Shown: positions 1-7,660, numbered from the stretch's first letter. The stretch: DNA of 14,452 nt from an uncultured Fusobacterium sp. (GCA_900543175.1 UQQO01000050.1:1-14452); one strand, 5' to 3'. A program made the numbers and translations. The notes: generated by a model from the letters alone, not told the origin.

Positions 1-56
1 ATATAAAATATTAAAAATTTTTTATATAAAGTCAATTTATAATTTCCTTAGAAATC

Positions 57-89
57 AAAAAAAGAGAGTTAAATCTCTTTAACTCTCTT
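57..89 (-). terminator. Rho-independent terminator after gpmI
   Basis: A perfect 10-bp inverted repeat (GAGAGTTAAA at 64-73, TTTAACTCTC at 78-87) encloses a TCTC tetraloop. Read on the minus strand it is followed by seven T residues (positions 63-57). It lies about 10 bases beyond the gpmI stop, so it should end the tpiA-gpmI transcript. The stem is short of GC but the U-tract is good. Confidence 0.85.
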
Positions 90-99
90 CTATCCAAAA

Positions 100-1620
100 T
101 TATTTTACTAATAATGAGTGTCCATTCATATCTTCTGGTTTATCTAATCCTAATATTTCTAGCATAGTAGGAGCGATATCAGATAATTTTCCATCTTCTA
201 ACTTACAATTTTTATATTTATTAGAAATCATAATAAATGGAACCTTATTTGTTGTATGAGCTGTAAATGGTATCTTAGTAACTGGATCTTCCATTAGTTC
301 AACATTTCCATGGTCTGCTGTAACTAATAGTGTTCCATCTAATTCTAATACCTTTTCAGCTACTTTTCCTAAGCATAGATCTATTTTCTTAACAGCAGAA
401 ACAGCTGCATCAAATACTCCTGTATGTCCAACCATATCTGGGTTAGCATAGTTGATGATGATAACATCATATGTATCTGAATTTAAAGCTTCCATTAGCC
501 CTTCAGTAACTCCACAAGCTGACATTTCAGGTTGAAGATCATAAGTAGCTACTTTTGGAGATGCTACAAGTTTTCTGTCTTCTCCTTCATATTGAGCTTC
601 TTTTCCTCCATTAAAGAAGAAAGTAACGTGAGCATATTTTTCTGTTTCAGCAGTTCTAAGTTGTTTTAGTCCTGCTCTAGAAATAACTTCACCAAATGTG
701 TTGTTAATATCTTTTTCTCCATAAACTACTGGAGCATCAATTGTAGCATCATATTGACGCATACAATAGTATTTTAATCCTAGGTATTCTCTTTCAAATC
801 CTGTAAACTCTTTATCATTAAGAGCTCTAGTTATCTCTCTAGCTCTATCTGGTCTAAAGTTAAAGTTAATGAATACATCACCTTTTTTAATAGTTCCTTC
901 AGGCTTAATAACAGTAGGAATTACAAATTCATCAGTTACTTTCTCAGCATAAGATTTCTCCATAGCTTCAACTGCTGATGCTGCTGTATTTCCTTTTCCA
1001 TATACCATAGCATCATAAGCTTTTTGAACTCTATCCCAGTTCTTATCTCTATCCATTGCATAATATCTTCCTGAAAGTGTAGCTATCTCTCCAGCTCCAA
1101 TTTCAGCAGCTTTAGCTTCTACAGTTTTAATAAAGTCAAGAGCTGATTCTGGTGGAGTATCTCTTCCATCTAAGAATGCGTGAATATATGCTTTTACTCC
1201 ATATTTTTTAGCCATCATTAATAATCCAAAAAGATGATCTATATGTGAGTGAACTCCTCCAGTTGAAAGAAGTCCTCCAAAGTGAACAGGTTTTCCCTCT
1301 TTTTGAGCATATTCAAAAGCTTCTTTTAAAACAGGGTTTTCAAAGAAAGTCCCTTCTCTTATATCTTTTGAAATTTCAACTAATGGTTGATAGATTACTC
1401 TTCCTGAACCTATATTTAAGTGTCCAACTTCTGAGTTCCCCATTTGTCCATCAGGTAGTCCAACTGCTTCTCCAGATGCTTCTAATTCTGAGTGTGGATA
1501 CTCTTTTTGTAATCTATAGAAATTTTCTGGGTTTGCAGCAGTTATTGCATTTTTTTGCTCAGGGTTTTTATTGATTCCCCATCCATCTAATATCATTAAC
1601 ATTAAAGGTTTCTTTTTCAT
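100..1620 (-). CDS. gpmI: 2,3-bisphosphoglycerate-independent phosphoglycerate mutase
   Basis: This cytosolic glycolytic enzyme interconverts 3- and 2-phosphoglycerate through a phosphoserine intermediate and normally uses two Mn ions. The 506 residues match the usual length of about 510. The metal-binding MILDGWG motif gives Asp12, and GNSEVGH carries the phosphorylated Ser63. His124, His126 and His129 fall in GVHSHIDH, Asp151 and Asp154 in DGRDTPPESA, and the late metal site TADHGN is intact. The start is supported by AGGAG (minus strand, about 1627-1631) a few bases before ATG. The gene follows tpiA by 18 bases, so the two are almost certainly co-transcribed. It belongs to the alkaline-phosphatase superfamily and is unrelated to the cofactor-dependent mutase GpmA. 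Nothing is missing or odd. Confidence 0.97.
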   Translation of the reverse strand: MKKKPLMLMILDGWGINKNPEQKNAITAANPENFYRLQKEYPHSELEASGEAVGLPDGQMGNSEVGHLNIGSGRVIYQPLVEISKDIREGTFFENPVLKEAFEYAQKEGKPVHFGGLLSTGGVHSHIDHLFGLLMMAKKYGVKAYIHAFLDGRDTPPESALDFIKTVEAKAAEIGAGEIATLSGRYYAMDRDKNWDRVQKAYDAMVYGKGNTAASAVEAMEKSYAEKVTDEFVIPTVIKPEGTIKKGDVFINFNFRPDRAREITRALNDKEFTGFEREYLGLKYYCMRQYDATIDAPVVYGEKDINNTFGEVISRAGLKQLRTAETEKYAHVTFFFNGGKEAQYEGEDRKLVASPKVATYDLQPEMSACGVTEGLMEALNSDTYDVIIINYANPDMVGHTGVFDAAVSAVKKIDLCLGKVAEKVLELDGTLLVTADHGNVELMEDPVTKIPFTAHTTNKVPFIMISNKYKNCKLEDGKLSDIAPTMLEILGLDKPEDMNGHSLLVK

Positions 1621-1638
1621 TTATTTCTCCTATTTCTA

Positions 1639-2394
1639 TTATTTTCCAGCTTTAACAATTTCAGCAAATGATGCAGCTTTTAGAGATGCTCCTCCAATAA
1701 GTCCTCCATCAATATCTTTTTGTGCAAGAAGTTCAACAGCATTTTCAGGTTTCATTGATCCACCATATTGAATTGTCATTTCTTCTGCAACAGCTTCACC
1801 AAACATTGATACAAGTACGTCTCTTACTTGTCTATGAGTTTCTTGAGCCATTTCTGGAGTTGCAGTTTTTCCAGTTCCAATTGCCCATACTGGTTCATAA
1901 GCAACAACAACTTTTGCAGCTTCTTCAGCAGTAAGTCCTTTTAATCCTCCTCTAATTTGAGTTTCAGTAACTTCTGCAGTTCTTCCAGATTCTCTATCTT
2001 CTAATTTTTCTCCTATACAAAGAATTGGTAACATTCCTGCTGCTAAAACAGCTTTTACTTTTTCATTGATGAATTCATCTGATTCGTGGAAGTATTCTCT
2101 TCTTTCTGAGTGTCCTAAAATTACATATTTTACTCCTATTGATTTAAGCATTAAAGGTGATACTTCTCCAGTATATGCTCCTGATTCTTTAGGATATACG
2201 TTTTCTGCAGCTATTTCAATATTGCTTCCTTCAACTGCTCTTACAGCATCTGATAAAGCTGTAAATGGAGCTCCAATTACTATTCCTACATTTTCTATTC
2301 CAGCTACTAGTCCTTTTAATTCTGTAAGCATTTCTACAGCTTCTGCATTTGTTTTATTCATTTTCCAGTTTCCAGCTATAATTGTTTTTCTCAT
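1639..2394 (-). CDS. tpiA: Triosephosphate isomerase
   Basis: Interconverts dihydroxyacetone phosphate and glyceraldehyde 3-phosphate in glycolysis; a cytosolic TIM barrel, usually a dimer. All catalytic residues are present: Asn9 and Lys11 in AGNWKMNK, His95 in ILGHSERRE and Glu167 in VAYEPVWAIGTGKT, followed by the flexible lid and the phosphate-binding YGGS and GGLIGGASL segments. I chose the ATG at 2394 (251 residues, the family norm). An upstream in-frame ATG at 2409 would add five residues, but that codon overlaps the strong GGAGG ribosome site (2403-2407), which is spaced correctly for 2394. The gene leads the tpiA-gpmI unit, which makes sense because both act in lower glycolysis, and a promoter lies just upstream. 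Confidence 0.97.
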   Translation of the reverse strand: MRKTIIAGNWKMNKTNAEAVEMLTELKGLVAGIENVGIVIGAPFTALSDAVRAVEGSNIEIAAENVYPKESGAYTGEVSPLMLKSIGVKYVILGHSERREYFHESDEFINEKVKAVLAAGMLPILCIGEKLEDRESGRTAEVTETQIRGGLKGLTAEEAAKVVVAYEPVWAIGTGKTATPEMAQETHRQVRDVLVSMFGEAVAEEMTIQYGGSMKPENAVELLAQKDIDGGLIGGASLKAASFAEIVKAGK

Positions 2395-2433
2395 TGAAAA
2401 AACCTCCATTTTTTATTTTATCTTTCATTATAA

Positions 2434-2462
2434 ATAGTATCACAGTAATCTTCATTTTTCAA
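2434..2462 (-). promoter_or_regulatory. Promoter for tpiA-gpmI
   Basis: On the minus strand, TTGAAA (2462-2457) and TACTAT (2439-2434) are separated by exactly 17 bases, with TG-n just before the -10 (extended -10). The predicted start would give a leader of roughly 35 bases before the tpiA ATG. No strong terminator separates it from the upstream gene at 2489-3100, so read-through from that operon is also possible. Confidence 0.5.
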
Positions 2463-2488
2463 ATGTATCAATGGTTACATAATAACTC

Positions 2489-3100
2489 TTAATTGAGCAA
2501 TCTTTTACGTTTTTCCTCTTCTGCTATATCAGAATAATATTCCTCTATATTCTCATAAAATTCACTCAATAATTCTCCCATATCAAACTCCATAATATCC
2601 AATAGTTCAACTATGTCCCTTGAGTCATAAGCTTTGTCAACATTTGACAACTGCTCTTTAAAGTCCTCAATATATTCATCAAAGTCTGAATAAATAAAAT
2701 CCAAAATATGATTCTCTTGTATGATTAAAAGTAGATTATAGAACCATCTTAAAAAGATTAACATCTCAATTAATTTAACTTCTTCCTCTTCTGTGAGTAT
2801 TCCTTGATCATCTATTCCCAATGCTTCAAACATACTGAAATATTTATCTATATATCCTCTTGCATCAACTATTGATTCAAGAATAATCCCACCTTGACTT
2901 TTAGTAATAACCTCTATAACTTTTAAATTTTTTACATCAACTATGCTATTATCCTTTATAGCATGTCCATTTATATAGATTTTATGAGCTATTTTATCTT
3001 CTTTATCAAGTCTTTTATTTATAACTGATATTGCTCTCCCTAAGCTCTTAAAACTTTTTTGTCCCAATTCAATTTTTACATTATCAACATATACTTCCAT
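2489..3100 (-). CDS. Hypothetical acidic protein, last gene of rluD operon
   Basis: I do not recognise this 203-residue protein. The first 65 residues or so alternate short beta-like stretches around a KIYINGHAI turn and resemble a small beta-grasp (ubiquitin-like) domain; this is only an impression from pattern. Residues from about 70 onward look mostly helical and very acidic, with repeated Glu/Asp-Tyr clusters and a basic end (KRKRLLN). There is no signal peptide, clear membrane segment, Cys pair or catalytic motif. The start has a clear AGGAG site about seven bases upstream. It follows comF by 18 bases in the same transcript, so it is expressed with RNA-processing and competence-type genes, but context does not set its role. 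It could be a cytosolic adaptor or regulatory protein. Confidence 0.8.
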   Translation of the reverse strand: MEVYVDNVKIELGQKSFKSLGRAISVINKRLDKEDKIAHKIYINGHAIKDNSIVDVKNLKVIEVITKSQGGIILESIVDARGYIDKYFSMFEALGIDDQGILTEEEEVKLIEMLIFLRWFYNLLLIIQENHILDFIYSDFDEYIEDFKEQLSNVDKAYDSRDIVELLDIMEFDMGELLSEFYENIEEYYSDIAEEEKRKRLLN

Positions 3101-3118
3101 CTTTTCTCCTAATTTTCT

Positions 3119-3766
3119 TTATTTTCCAAAACTTTTTGCCATAGCTATGGAAAAAACATATATCTCCTTAGGTTTTCCCATCTTTTTTAGCTCTTTTATA
3201 ATCTCTCTTATTGTACTCCCTGTTGTAACTATATCATCAACTAATAATATATTTTTCCCATCTATATTCAATTCTACTTTTCCAAAAGCATTTTCTATAT
3301 TACTTTCTCTACTCTCTCTACTTGATAAAAGATACATATGTTCTGTATCCTTTACCCTTTCTATTTGCTGATATTTTATTTTTAATCTCTCCAAAATCTC
3401 TTCTACTTGGTTAAATCCTCTTTCTTCTCTTCTCTTTTTACTAATAGGCACAGGAATCACAATATCTATTTTCTTATCCTCTAAAAGATATTTTAATTGT
3501 TTTTTAACCAAACTACTAATCTCAACTACCAATTCTTTTCTATTTTTTAATTTATAATCAGCTATTACTTTTCTTATATCCTCTTCATAATAGTAAAGAT
3601 AATAGTAGTTTCCTCGATTCTTTAACTCTCCTTTTCCCCTTAAAAGTTTCAAGCAATCATAACATATATATCTATCATCTTCAATTATTTTTCCACAAAC
3701 TGAGCACTTAGTTGAAAAAAATAGGTTTCTAATACTGAGGTTTAAGCTCTTCATCTTTCTCAGCAT
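3119..3766 (-). CDS. comF: ComF-family phosphoribosyltransferase-like protein
   Basis: ComF proteins are needed for DNA uptake in natural transformation in several bacteria; they are thought to act on incoming single-stranded DNA in the cytoplasm with the helicase ComFA and DprA. The N-terminus has a four-Cys zinc finger (Cys21, Cys24, Cys35, Cys38). The C-terminal half is a type I PRTase fold with the PRPP loop ILLVDDIVTTGST (about 173-185), and has the ComF signatures ERGFNQ (115-120) and the SRESRESNIENAF region (149-161). Length, 215 residues, is normal. The first ATG overlaps the end of the zinc-ribbon gene by 38 bases and lacks a strong ribosome site; an ATG four codons later (3754) is the alternative, so translational coupling is likely. 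In E. coli the related protein is GntX. Confidence 0.88.
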   Translation of the reverse strand: MLRKMKSLNLSIRNLFFSTKCSVCGKIIEDDRYICYDCLKLLRGKGELKNRGNYYYLYYYEEDIRKVIADYKLKNRKELVVEISSLVKKQLKYLLEDKKIDIVIPVPISKKRREERGFNQVEEILERLKIKYQQIERVKDTEHMYLLSSRESRESNIENAFGKVELNIDGKNILLVDDIVTTGSTIREIIKELKKMGKPKEIYVFSIAMAKSFGK

Positions 3767-3932
3767 CTACTATCTTTGCTGAATATATCTCTGTATATCC
3801 ACAATTTAAACAGGTTTTAATATAATATGTGCCAAGCTCTAGTCTAAGCCCTGGACTTTTTTCTGGTAAAATAGTTGTTTTTACCTGATATTTGTCACAG
3901 CCACATTTCACACATCTAAAATCCAATTTCAT
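3729..3932 (-). CDS. Small zinc-ribbon protein (DUF2082-like)
   Basis: A 67-residue protein with two CxxC pairs (Cys7/Cys10 and Cys41/Cys44) about 30 residues apart, the spacing of a zinc ribbon. It resembles the small putative nucleic-acid-binding zinc-ribbon family often labelled DUF2082; its function is unknown. I chose the ATG at 3932 because related proteins begin just before the first Cys. An in-frame ATG at 3968 would add 12 residues inside yraN and has a poorly spaced ribosome site. Translation from 3932 would use GGGG only three bases upstream, so coupling to yraN is likely. The gene overlaps yraN by 17 bases and comF by 38 bases, a sandwich that suggests co-regulation. Confidence 0.78.
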   Translation of the reverse strand: MKLDFRCVKCGCDKYQVKTTILPEKSPGLRLELGTYYIKTCLNCGYTEIYSAKIVDAEKDEELKPQY

Positions 3933-4275
3933 CACCCCATACAATATTTTTATCCCATTTAAAATCATTCCCTAAGTAGCTCATACAATCAAATCTACAC
4001 TGACTATCTTCCAAACTATTTTCAACTAAATATTGCATCGCTGTTTTATATATTCGAGTAATCTTTTTTCTATCTACAGCTTCACTTCCATATCCAAATT
4101 TTAATGTTGCTCTATATTTAACCTCAATAAAAATAATAATCTCATCTTTTTTGGCTATTATATCTATCTCACCATTTCTATTTCTATAATTACATTGTAA
4201 TATCTCATACTTTTCTCTTTTTAAAATTTCTACTGATCTAGCTTCATAAATATCACCTTTAGCTCTTTTATTCAC
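3916..4275 (-). CDS. yraN: YraN/UPF0102 family endonuclease-like protein
   Basis: A member of the UPF0102 family, which has a PD-(D/E)XK-type nuclease fold; its biological role is not settled, though it commonly sits beside rnhB as here. The fold signature is intact: GEID (about 35-38) followed by an IEVK strand (about 50-53). The length of 119 residues matches the family. I chose the GTG at 4275 (VNKRAKG, read as Met): AGGTGA lies six to seven bases upstream, and homologues usually begin with a short MNKR-like sequence. Another GTG at 4284, four bases after the rnhB stop, would add three residues but lacks a ribosome site. The last codons overlap the start of the zinc-ribbon gene. Confidence 0.88.
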   Translation of the reverse strand: MNKRAKGDIYEARSVEILKREKYEILQCNYRNRNGEIDIIAKKDEIIIFIEVKYRATLKFGYGSEAVDRKKITRIYKTAMQYLVENSLEDSQCRFDCMSYLGNDFKWDKNIVWGDEIGF

Positions 4276-4288
4276 TAAAATCACCTAA

Positions 4289-5017
4289 TTATTTTATAAT
4301 TTTATTTAAAAAGCTCTTTCTATGAATTGGTAAAACCCCTAATTCTAACAGTTTCTCTTTATGTAGCTTTGTTCCATATCCCTTATGTTTTTCAAACTTA
4401 TACTCTGGATACTTCTTCCCCTCTTCAATCATCTCTCTATCTCTTGTTACTTTGGCAATTATTGAAGCTGCTGCAATAGATAAACTCTTAGCATCTCCCT
4501 TTATTACAAATTCTTGCTCTCCCTCATACTCTCTTATCTTAAAATTTCCATCAACTAAAATTAAATGATCTGTACTACACTGTTTTTTCAAATTTTCCAA
4601 AGCTCTTCTCATAGCTAAAAAAGTAGCATTTAAAATATTTATCTCATCTATCTCTTCAGGGGTAGCCTCTCCAACTCCAATATAAAAATTCTCCATAATT
4701 ACATCAAAAAGTTTTTCTCTCTTTTTCTCTGTCAATTTTTTAGAATCGTTTATATCATCTAAGTCACTACTATATTTTTTTAAAATTGCTGCTGCTGCAA
4801 CTACATTTCCAGCCAGTGGTCCTCTTCCAGCCTCATCTACTCCTATTACTATTTCACCTTTTGAAAGATCAAATTCATGTAAAGTCATCTTTGGCTCTTC
4901 TATATTTTCAACTTCAACCACTTCTTCTTTCTTTTTTCTCTTTCTTGTTTTTTTCTCTTTAGAATCTTCTAAGGAAAAAAGTCCTATTTGCTCTCCCTTT
5001 TCCCCGTTTTTTTTCAT
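4289..5017 (-). CDS. rnhB: Ribonuclease HII with charged N-terminal extension
   Basis: RNase HII cuts the RNA strand of RNA-DNA hybrids and nicks at single ribonucleotides embedded in DNA, starting ribonucleotide excision repair. The catalytic set is present: Asp61 and Glu62 in VDEAGRGPLAG, Asp156 in LILVDGN and Asp193 in KVTRDR. The KGYGT segment (about 211-215) is also conserved. At 242 residues it is longer than the usual 200 or so. The first 55 residues are an apparently disordered tail with a Lys/Arg run (about 21-31) then a Glu/Val-rich stretch, preceded by QIGLF (10-14), which looks like a beta-clamp-binding peptide. The ribosome site before ATG 5017 is weak; an internal ATG at codon 44 would remove the tail, so the extension is likely but not proven. 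Second gene of the rluD operon, 16 bases after rluD. Confidence 0.95.
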   Translation of the reverse strand: MKKNGEKGEQIGLFSLEDSKEKKTRKRKKKEEVVEVENIEEPKMTLHEFDLSKGEIVIGVDEAGRGPLAGNVVAAAAILKKYSSDLDDINDSKKLTEKKREKLFDVIMENFYIGVGEATPEEIDEINILNATFLAMRRALENLKKQCSTDHLILVDGNFKIREYEGEQEFVIKGDAKSLSIAAASIIAKVTRDREMIEEGKKYPEYKFEKHKGYGTKLHKEKLLELGVLPIHRKSFLNKIIK

Positions 5018-5033
5018 TCTAATTCCAACCTTT

Positions 5034-5975
5034 CTAAAAATTTATTTTATCTATATCTAAACCAGCAAATTTTAATGCTCTTTTAAAATCCTCTGGAATT
5101 GGTGCTGTCACTACCATCTCTTTTTTGCTTATTGGGTGAGTAAATTCCAATCTATAAGCATGTAACATCTGTCTAGCTATTCCATCAGTACTATTTCCAT
5201 AAGTAGCATCTCCTAAAATAGGGTGGTTTAAAGACTTCATATGTACCCTTATTTGATGAGTTCTTCCAGTTTCTATTCTCACCTTTACAAGAGAGTAGTT
5301 TTTACTCTCATCTAATACTTCATAATTTGATATAGCAATCTTTCCATTTTCTGTTACAACTGCCATTTTCTTTCTATCTCTTGGATCTCTACCTATTAAA
5401 GTTTCAATTCTTCCACTTTTATCTTTAAAAATTCCTTTGGCTATACACACATATGTTTTTTCTAAAGTTTTCTCTTTAAACATATCTGACAAAGTTGTAT
5501 GAGCTTCATCATGTTTAGCCACAACTATTACTCCACTTGTATCCTTATCCAATCTATGAACTATACCTGGTCTTATAACTCCATTTATAGTTGAAAGATC
5601 TTTTATATGATAAAGTAGAGCATTCACTAAAGTTCCATTATAGTTTCCATGTGCTGGGTGTACGACCATATTAGGAGCTTTATTTATTACAACTATATCT
5701 GAATCCTCATAAATTATCTCAAGAGGTATATCTTCTGGAATCAGATCTAAAGTTTCATCTTCTGGAAGATTTACAACTATTGTTTCTGTCCCTTTCAACT
5801 TATTTCCACTTTTAGTAGTTTTTTTTCCTGTAATCTCTACATATCCCCCATCAATTATCTTTTGAATATATGATCTTGTGGCATCTTCTATTACTTCATT
5901 AAGGAAACTATCTATTCTTTTTCCCTTATCATTTTCATTTGCTTGAACTGTTATTGTTTCTTTTATATTCTCCAT
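5034..5975 (-). CDS. rluD: RluA/RluD-family pseudouridine synthase
   Basis: This enzyme isomerises specific uridines of RNA, most often 23S rRNA, to pseudouridine. Residues about 18-75 form an S4 RNA-binding domain (KGKRIDSFL... then IQKIIDGGYVEI). The catalytic domain follows, with motif II HRLDKDTSG and catalytic Asp143, then GRTHQIRVHM (about 239-248) and HPILGDATYG. At 313 residues it fits the RluD subgroup, as does the S4 domain, but the exact target uridines cannot be read from the sequence; RluA or RluC-like specificity remains possible. GGAG lies seven bases before the ATG. First gene of a six-gene operon that continues into rnhB. Confidence 0.92.
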   Translation of the reverse strand: MENIKETITVQANENDKGKRIDSFLNEVIEDATRSYIQKIIDGGYVEITGKKTTKSGNKLKGTETIVVNLPEDETLDLIPEDIPLEIIYEDSDIVVINKAPNMVVHPAHGNYNGTLVNALLYHIKDLSTINGVIRPGIVHRLDKDTSGVIVVAKHDEAHTTLSDMFKEKTLEKTYVCIAKGIFKDKSGRIETLIGRDPRDRKKMAVVTENGKIAISNYEVLDESKNYSLVKVRIETGRTHQIRVHMKSLNHPILGDATYGNSTDGIARQMLHAYRLEFTHPISKKEMVVTAPIPEDFKRALKFAGLDIDKINF

Positions 5976-5999
5976 ATATACTCCATAACTTTTTTCTAA

Positions 6000-6028
6000 A
6001 TTATATCATGGTATATGTTATTTTTCCA
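6000..6028 (-). promoter_or_regulatory. Promoter for the rluD-rnhB-yraN-comF operon
   Basis: A consensus TATAAT (minus strand, 6005-6000) preceded by TG-n (extended -10) has TGGAAA (6028-6023) 17 bases upstream. The -35 is a weak match, but the extended -10 makes up for it. The predicted start leaves a short leader of about 20 bases before the rluD ATG, so no leader regulation is expected. Confidence 0.6.
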
Positions 6029-6170
6029 TAATCAACTATTTATTTTAATAATTATTATAAATTAGAAAATATTTTCCTAAGTTTCTCTTTTATTGTGTAT
6101 TGTTAGATTTTGACAAAGTACCTTTGTATTAGCGATTATTAGTCAAGTTAAGTTATCTAAATTTCTTTTT
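6029..6170. other. AT-rich intergenic stretch, no gene
   Basis: No coding potential, tRNA or rRNA is visible. The stretch contains a 6-bp inverted repeat with a triloop (ACAAAG at 6113-6118, CTTTGT at 6122-6127). A perfect TTGACA on the plus strand at 6110-6115 is followed 18 bases later by a poor -10 (GATTAT), which could be a weak promoter reading toward the 160-bp element. Nothing else stands out. Confidence 0.5.
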
Positions 6171-6330
6171 TAACATCAAGTTGTCTCCATGTCAGTGAAT
6201 AAAGAATCCCTATGGCTCATTCCGTTGAAAATGCAAAACTCGGCTTCGCCTCAAACACGTTGCATTTTCTTAACTGCATTTCGCTGAGGACTTCTAATAT
6301 TCACTTCTAAATTCCGTCAACTTGATGTTA
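6171..6330. repeat. 160-bp foldable element with inverted ends, probable MITE or REP-like repeat
   Basis: The ends are perfect 13-bp inverted repeats: TAACATCAAGTTG (6171-6183) and CAACTTGATGTTA (6318-6330). Nested inside are further complementary pairs in the right order: AGTGAATA (6194-6201) with TATTCACT (6298-6305), AGAATCC (6203-6209) with GGACTTCT (6288-6295, one bulge), and a 10-bp pair GAAAATGCAA / TTGCATTTTC flanking a loop with a GGCTTCGCC mini-hairpin. The whole element can therefore fold as one long cruciform or RNA hairpin. It is richer in GC than its surroundings and has no significant ORF. A TA at each outer end would fit TA target duplication, as with IS630/Tc1-mariner-derived MITEs. 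Only one copy is in the window, so its dispersed nature is inferred from architecture. Confidence 0.65.
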
Positions 6331-6370
6331 GGGATAATTATTTTTACTTTAAATAAATTATAATTTTAAT

Positions 6371-6419
6371 AAAAAAACTGTTGAAATTGATAATACCAAC
6401 TTATCAACTCTCAACAGTT
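6371..6419 (-). terminator. Terminator of the riboflavin operon
   Basis: On the minus strand, AACTGTTGA (6419-6411) pairs with TCAACAGTT (6384-6376). Between these arms an inner perfect stem TTGATAA/TTATCAA with a GTTGGTA loop forms, giving a two-part hairpin with a small internal loop, followed by a run of T (7 As at 6371-6377 on the plus strand). It lies 32 bases after the ribBA stop and insulates the rib operon from the element and rluD beyond. Confidence 0.85.
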
Positions 6420-6451
6420 CCCTTTCAATTAATTCTTCTCATCTAAATTTA

Positions 6452-7645
6452 TTAGATATGAAGAAGGTGTCCCATCTTTTCTTTTTTAGTTTTCATATAT
6501 TTTTCATTTGTTTCATTAAAACCAGTTTCGATAGCTTCTCTTCCAGTAACAACTATTCCATACTCTTCAAGCCCTTTAATTTTTTCAGGATTATTAGTCA
6601 TTATTCTAACTGATTTTATTCCTAGAGCTTTTATCATTTGAGCAGCAATAGCATAATCTCTCATATCTGGATCAAATCCCAATCTTACATTTGCTTCTAC
6701 TGTATCTGCTCCTTGTTCTTGAAGAGTATACGCTTTTAATTTATTGATAAGCCCTATTCCTCTTCCCTCTTGTCTTAGGTAAAGAACTACTCCCTCTCCC
6801 TCTTCTTCAACTCTTCTCATAGCTCTTTTTAATTGTGAACCACAATCACATCTCAATGATCCTAAAATATCTCCAGTGAAACATTCAGAGTGTATTCTAA
6901 TAAGAACATTTTCTTTTCCTTTTAAATCTCCCTTAGTTAAAGCAATATGCTCTTTTCCATCAAGTTTATTATCAAACCCTACAATTACAAAGTTTCCTTG
7001 AGGAGTTGGCATCTTAGCTTCAACCTCTATTTTCATAAGTTGATCATTTTTCTTTCTATATTTTTGTAACTCTTCAATAGAGATCATTCTTAAATTATGT
7101 TTTTTAGCAAAAATTTCTAAGTCATCCATTCTTGCCATCATTCCATCTTCTTTCATAATCTCACAACATAATCCAACAGGTTTTAATCCTGCTAATTTCA
7201 TTAGATCTACTGTCGCCTCTGTATGTCCATTTCTTTCAAGAACTCCACCATCTTTGGCTTTTAATGGGAACATATGCCCTGGTCTTCTAAAGTCTTTTGG
7301 TTTTGCTCCATCTTCAACAACTTTTAGAGCTGTTAATGAACGTTCATAAGCTGATATTCCTGTTGTTGTATCTACGTGATCTATTGACACAGTAAAAGCT
7401 GTGCAATGGTTATCTGTGTTGTCACTACACATTTGAGGAAGATCTAGTTTTTCTATATATTCACTAGACATTGGCATACATATTAACCCTCTAGCATGAG
7501 CTGCCATAAGATTTACATTTTCAAGAGTTGCAAACTCTGCTGCACAAATTATATCCCCTTCATTTTCACGATCTTCATCATCTACTACAATAATTGATTT
7601 TCCTGCTCTTAGATCTTCTAAAGCATCTTCTATTCTATCTAACAT
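6452..7645 (-). CDS. ribBA: Bifunctional DHBP synthase / GTP cyclohydrolase II
   Basis: Supplies both starting branches of riboflavin synthesis: the RibB half makes 3,4-dihydroxy-2-butanone 4-phosphate from ribulose 5-phosphate, and the RibA half opens GTP. Numbered from ATG 7645 (397 residues, B. subtilis-like length), RibB spans about 1-198 with [10 protein letters not shown] (22-31) and the RPGHMFPL and HTEATVDL segments. RibA spans about 205-397 with zinc ligands Cys255, Cys266 and Cys268 in [18 protein letters not shown], and the EGRGIG loop (293-298). A GTG at 7654 would add three residues but is only two bases from AGGAG; ATG 7645 is 11 bases away and matches the family's N-terminus. 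AGGAG overlaps the ribE stop, which indicates coupling. Last gene of the operon. Confidence 0.96.
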   Translation of the reverse strand: MLDRIEDALEDLRAGKSIIVVDDEDRENEGDIICAAEFATLENVNLMAAHARGLICMPMSSEYIEKLDLPQMCSDNTDNHCTAFTVSIDHVDTTTGISAYERSLTALKVVEDGAKPKDFRRPGHMFPLKAKDGGVLERNGHTEATVDLMKLAGLKPVGLCCEIMKEDGMMARMDDLEIFAKKHNLRMISIEELQKYRKKNDQLMKIEVEAKMPTPQGNFVIVGFDNKLDGKEHIALTKGDLKGKENVLIRIHSECFTGDILGSLRCDCGSQLKRAMRRVEEEGEGVVLYLRQEGRGIGLINKLKAYTLQEQGADTVEANVRLGFDPDMRDYAIAAQMIKALGIKSVRIMTNNPEKIKGLEEYGIVVTGREAIETGFNETNEKYMKTKKEKMGHLLHI

Positions 7646-7660
7646 CAATTTCACATCTCC

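Noticed and set aside
2395..2409. Longer tpiA start at ATG 2409
   Set aside because: The codon overlaps the GGAGG ribosome site that is correctly placed for ATG 2394, and the extra five residues are outside the family's N-terminus.
2066..2437. Open frame of 123 codons on the plus strand opposite tpiA
   Set aside because: Composition reflects the complement of tpiA; no motif, and it runs through the tpiA promoter.
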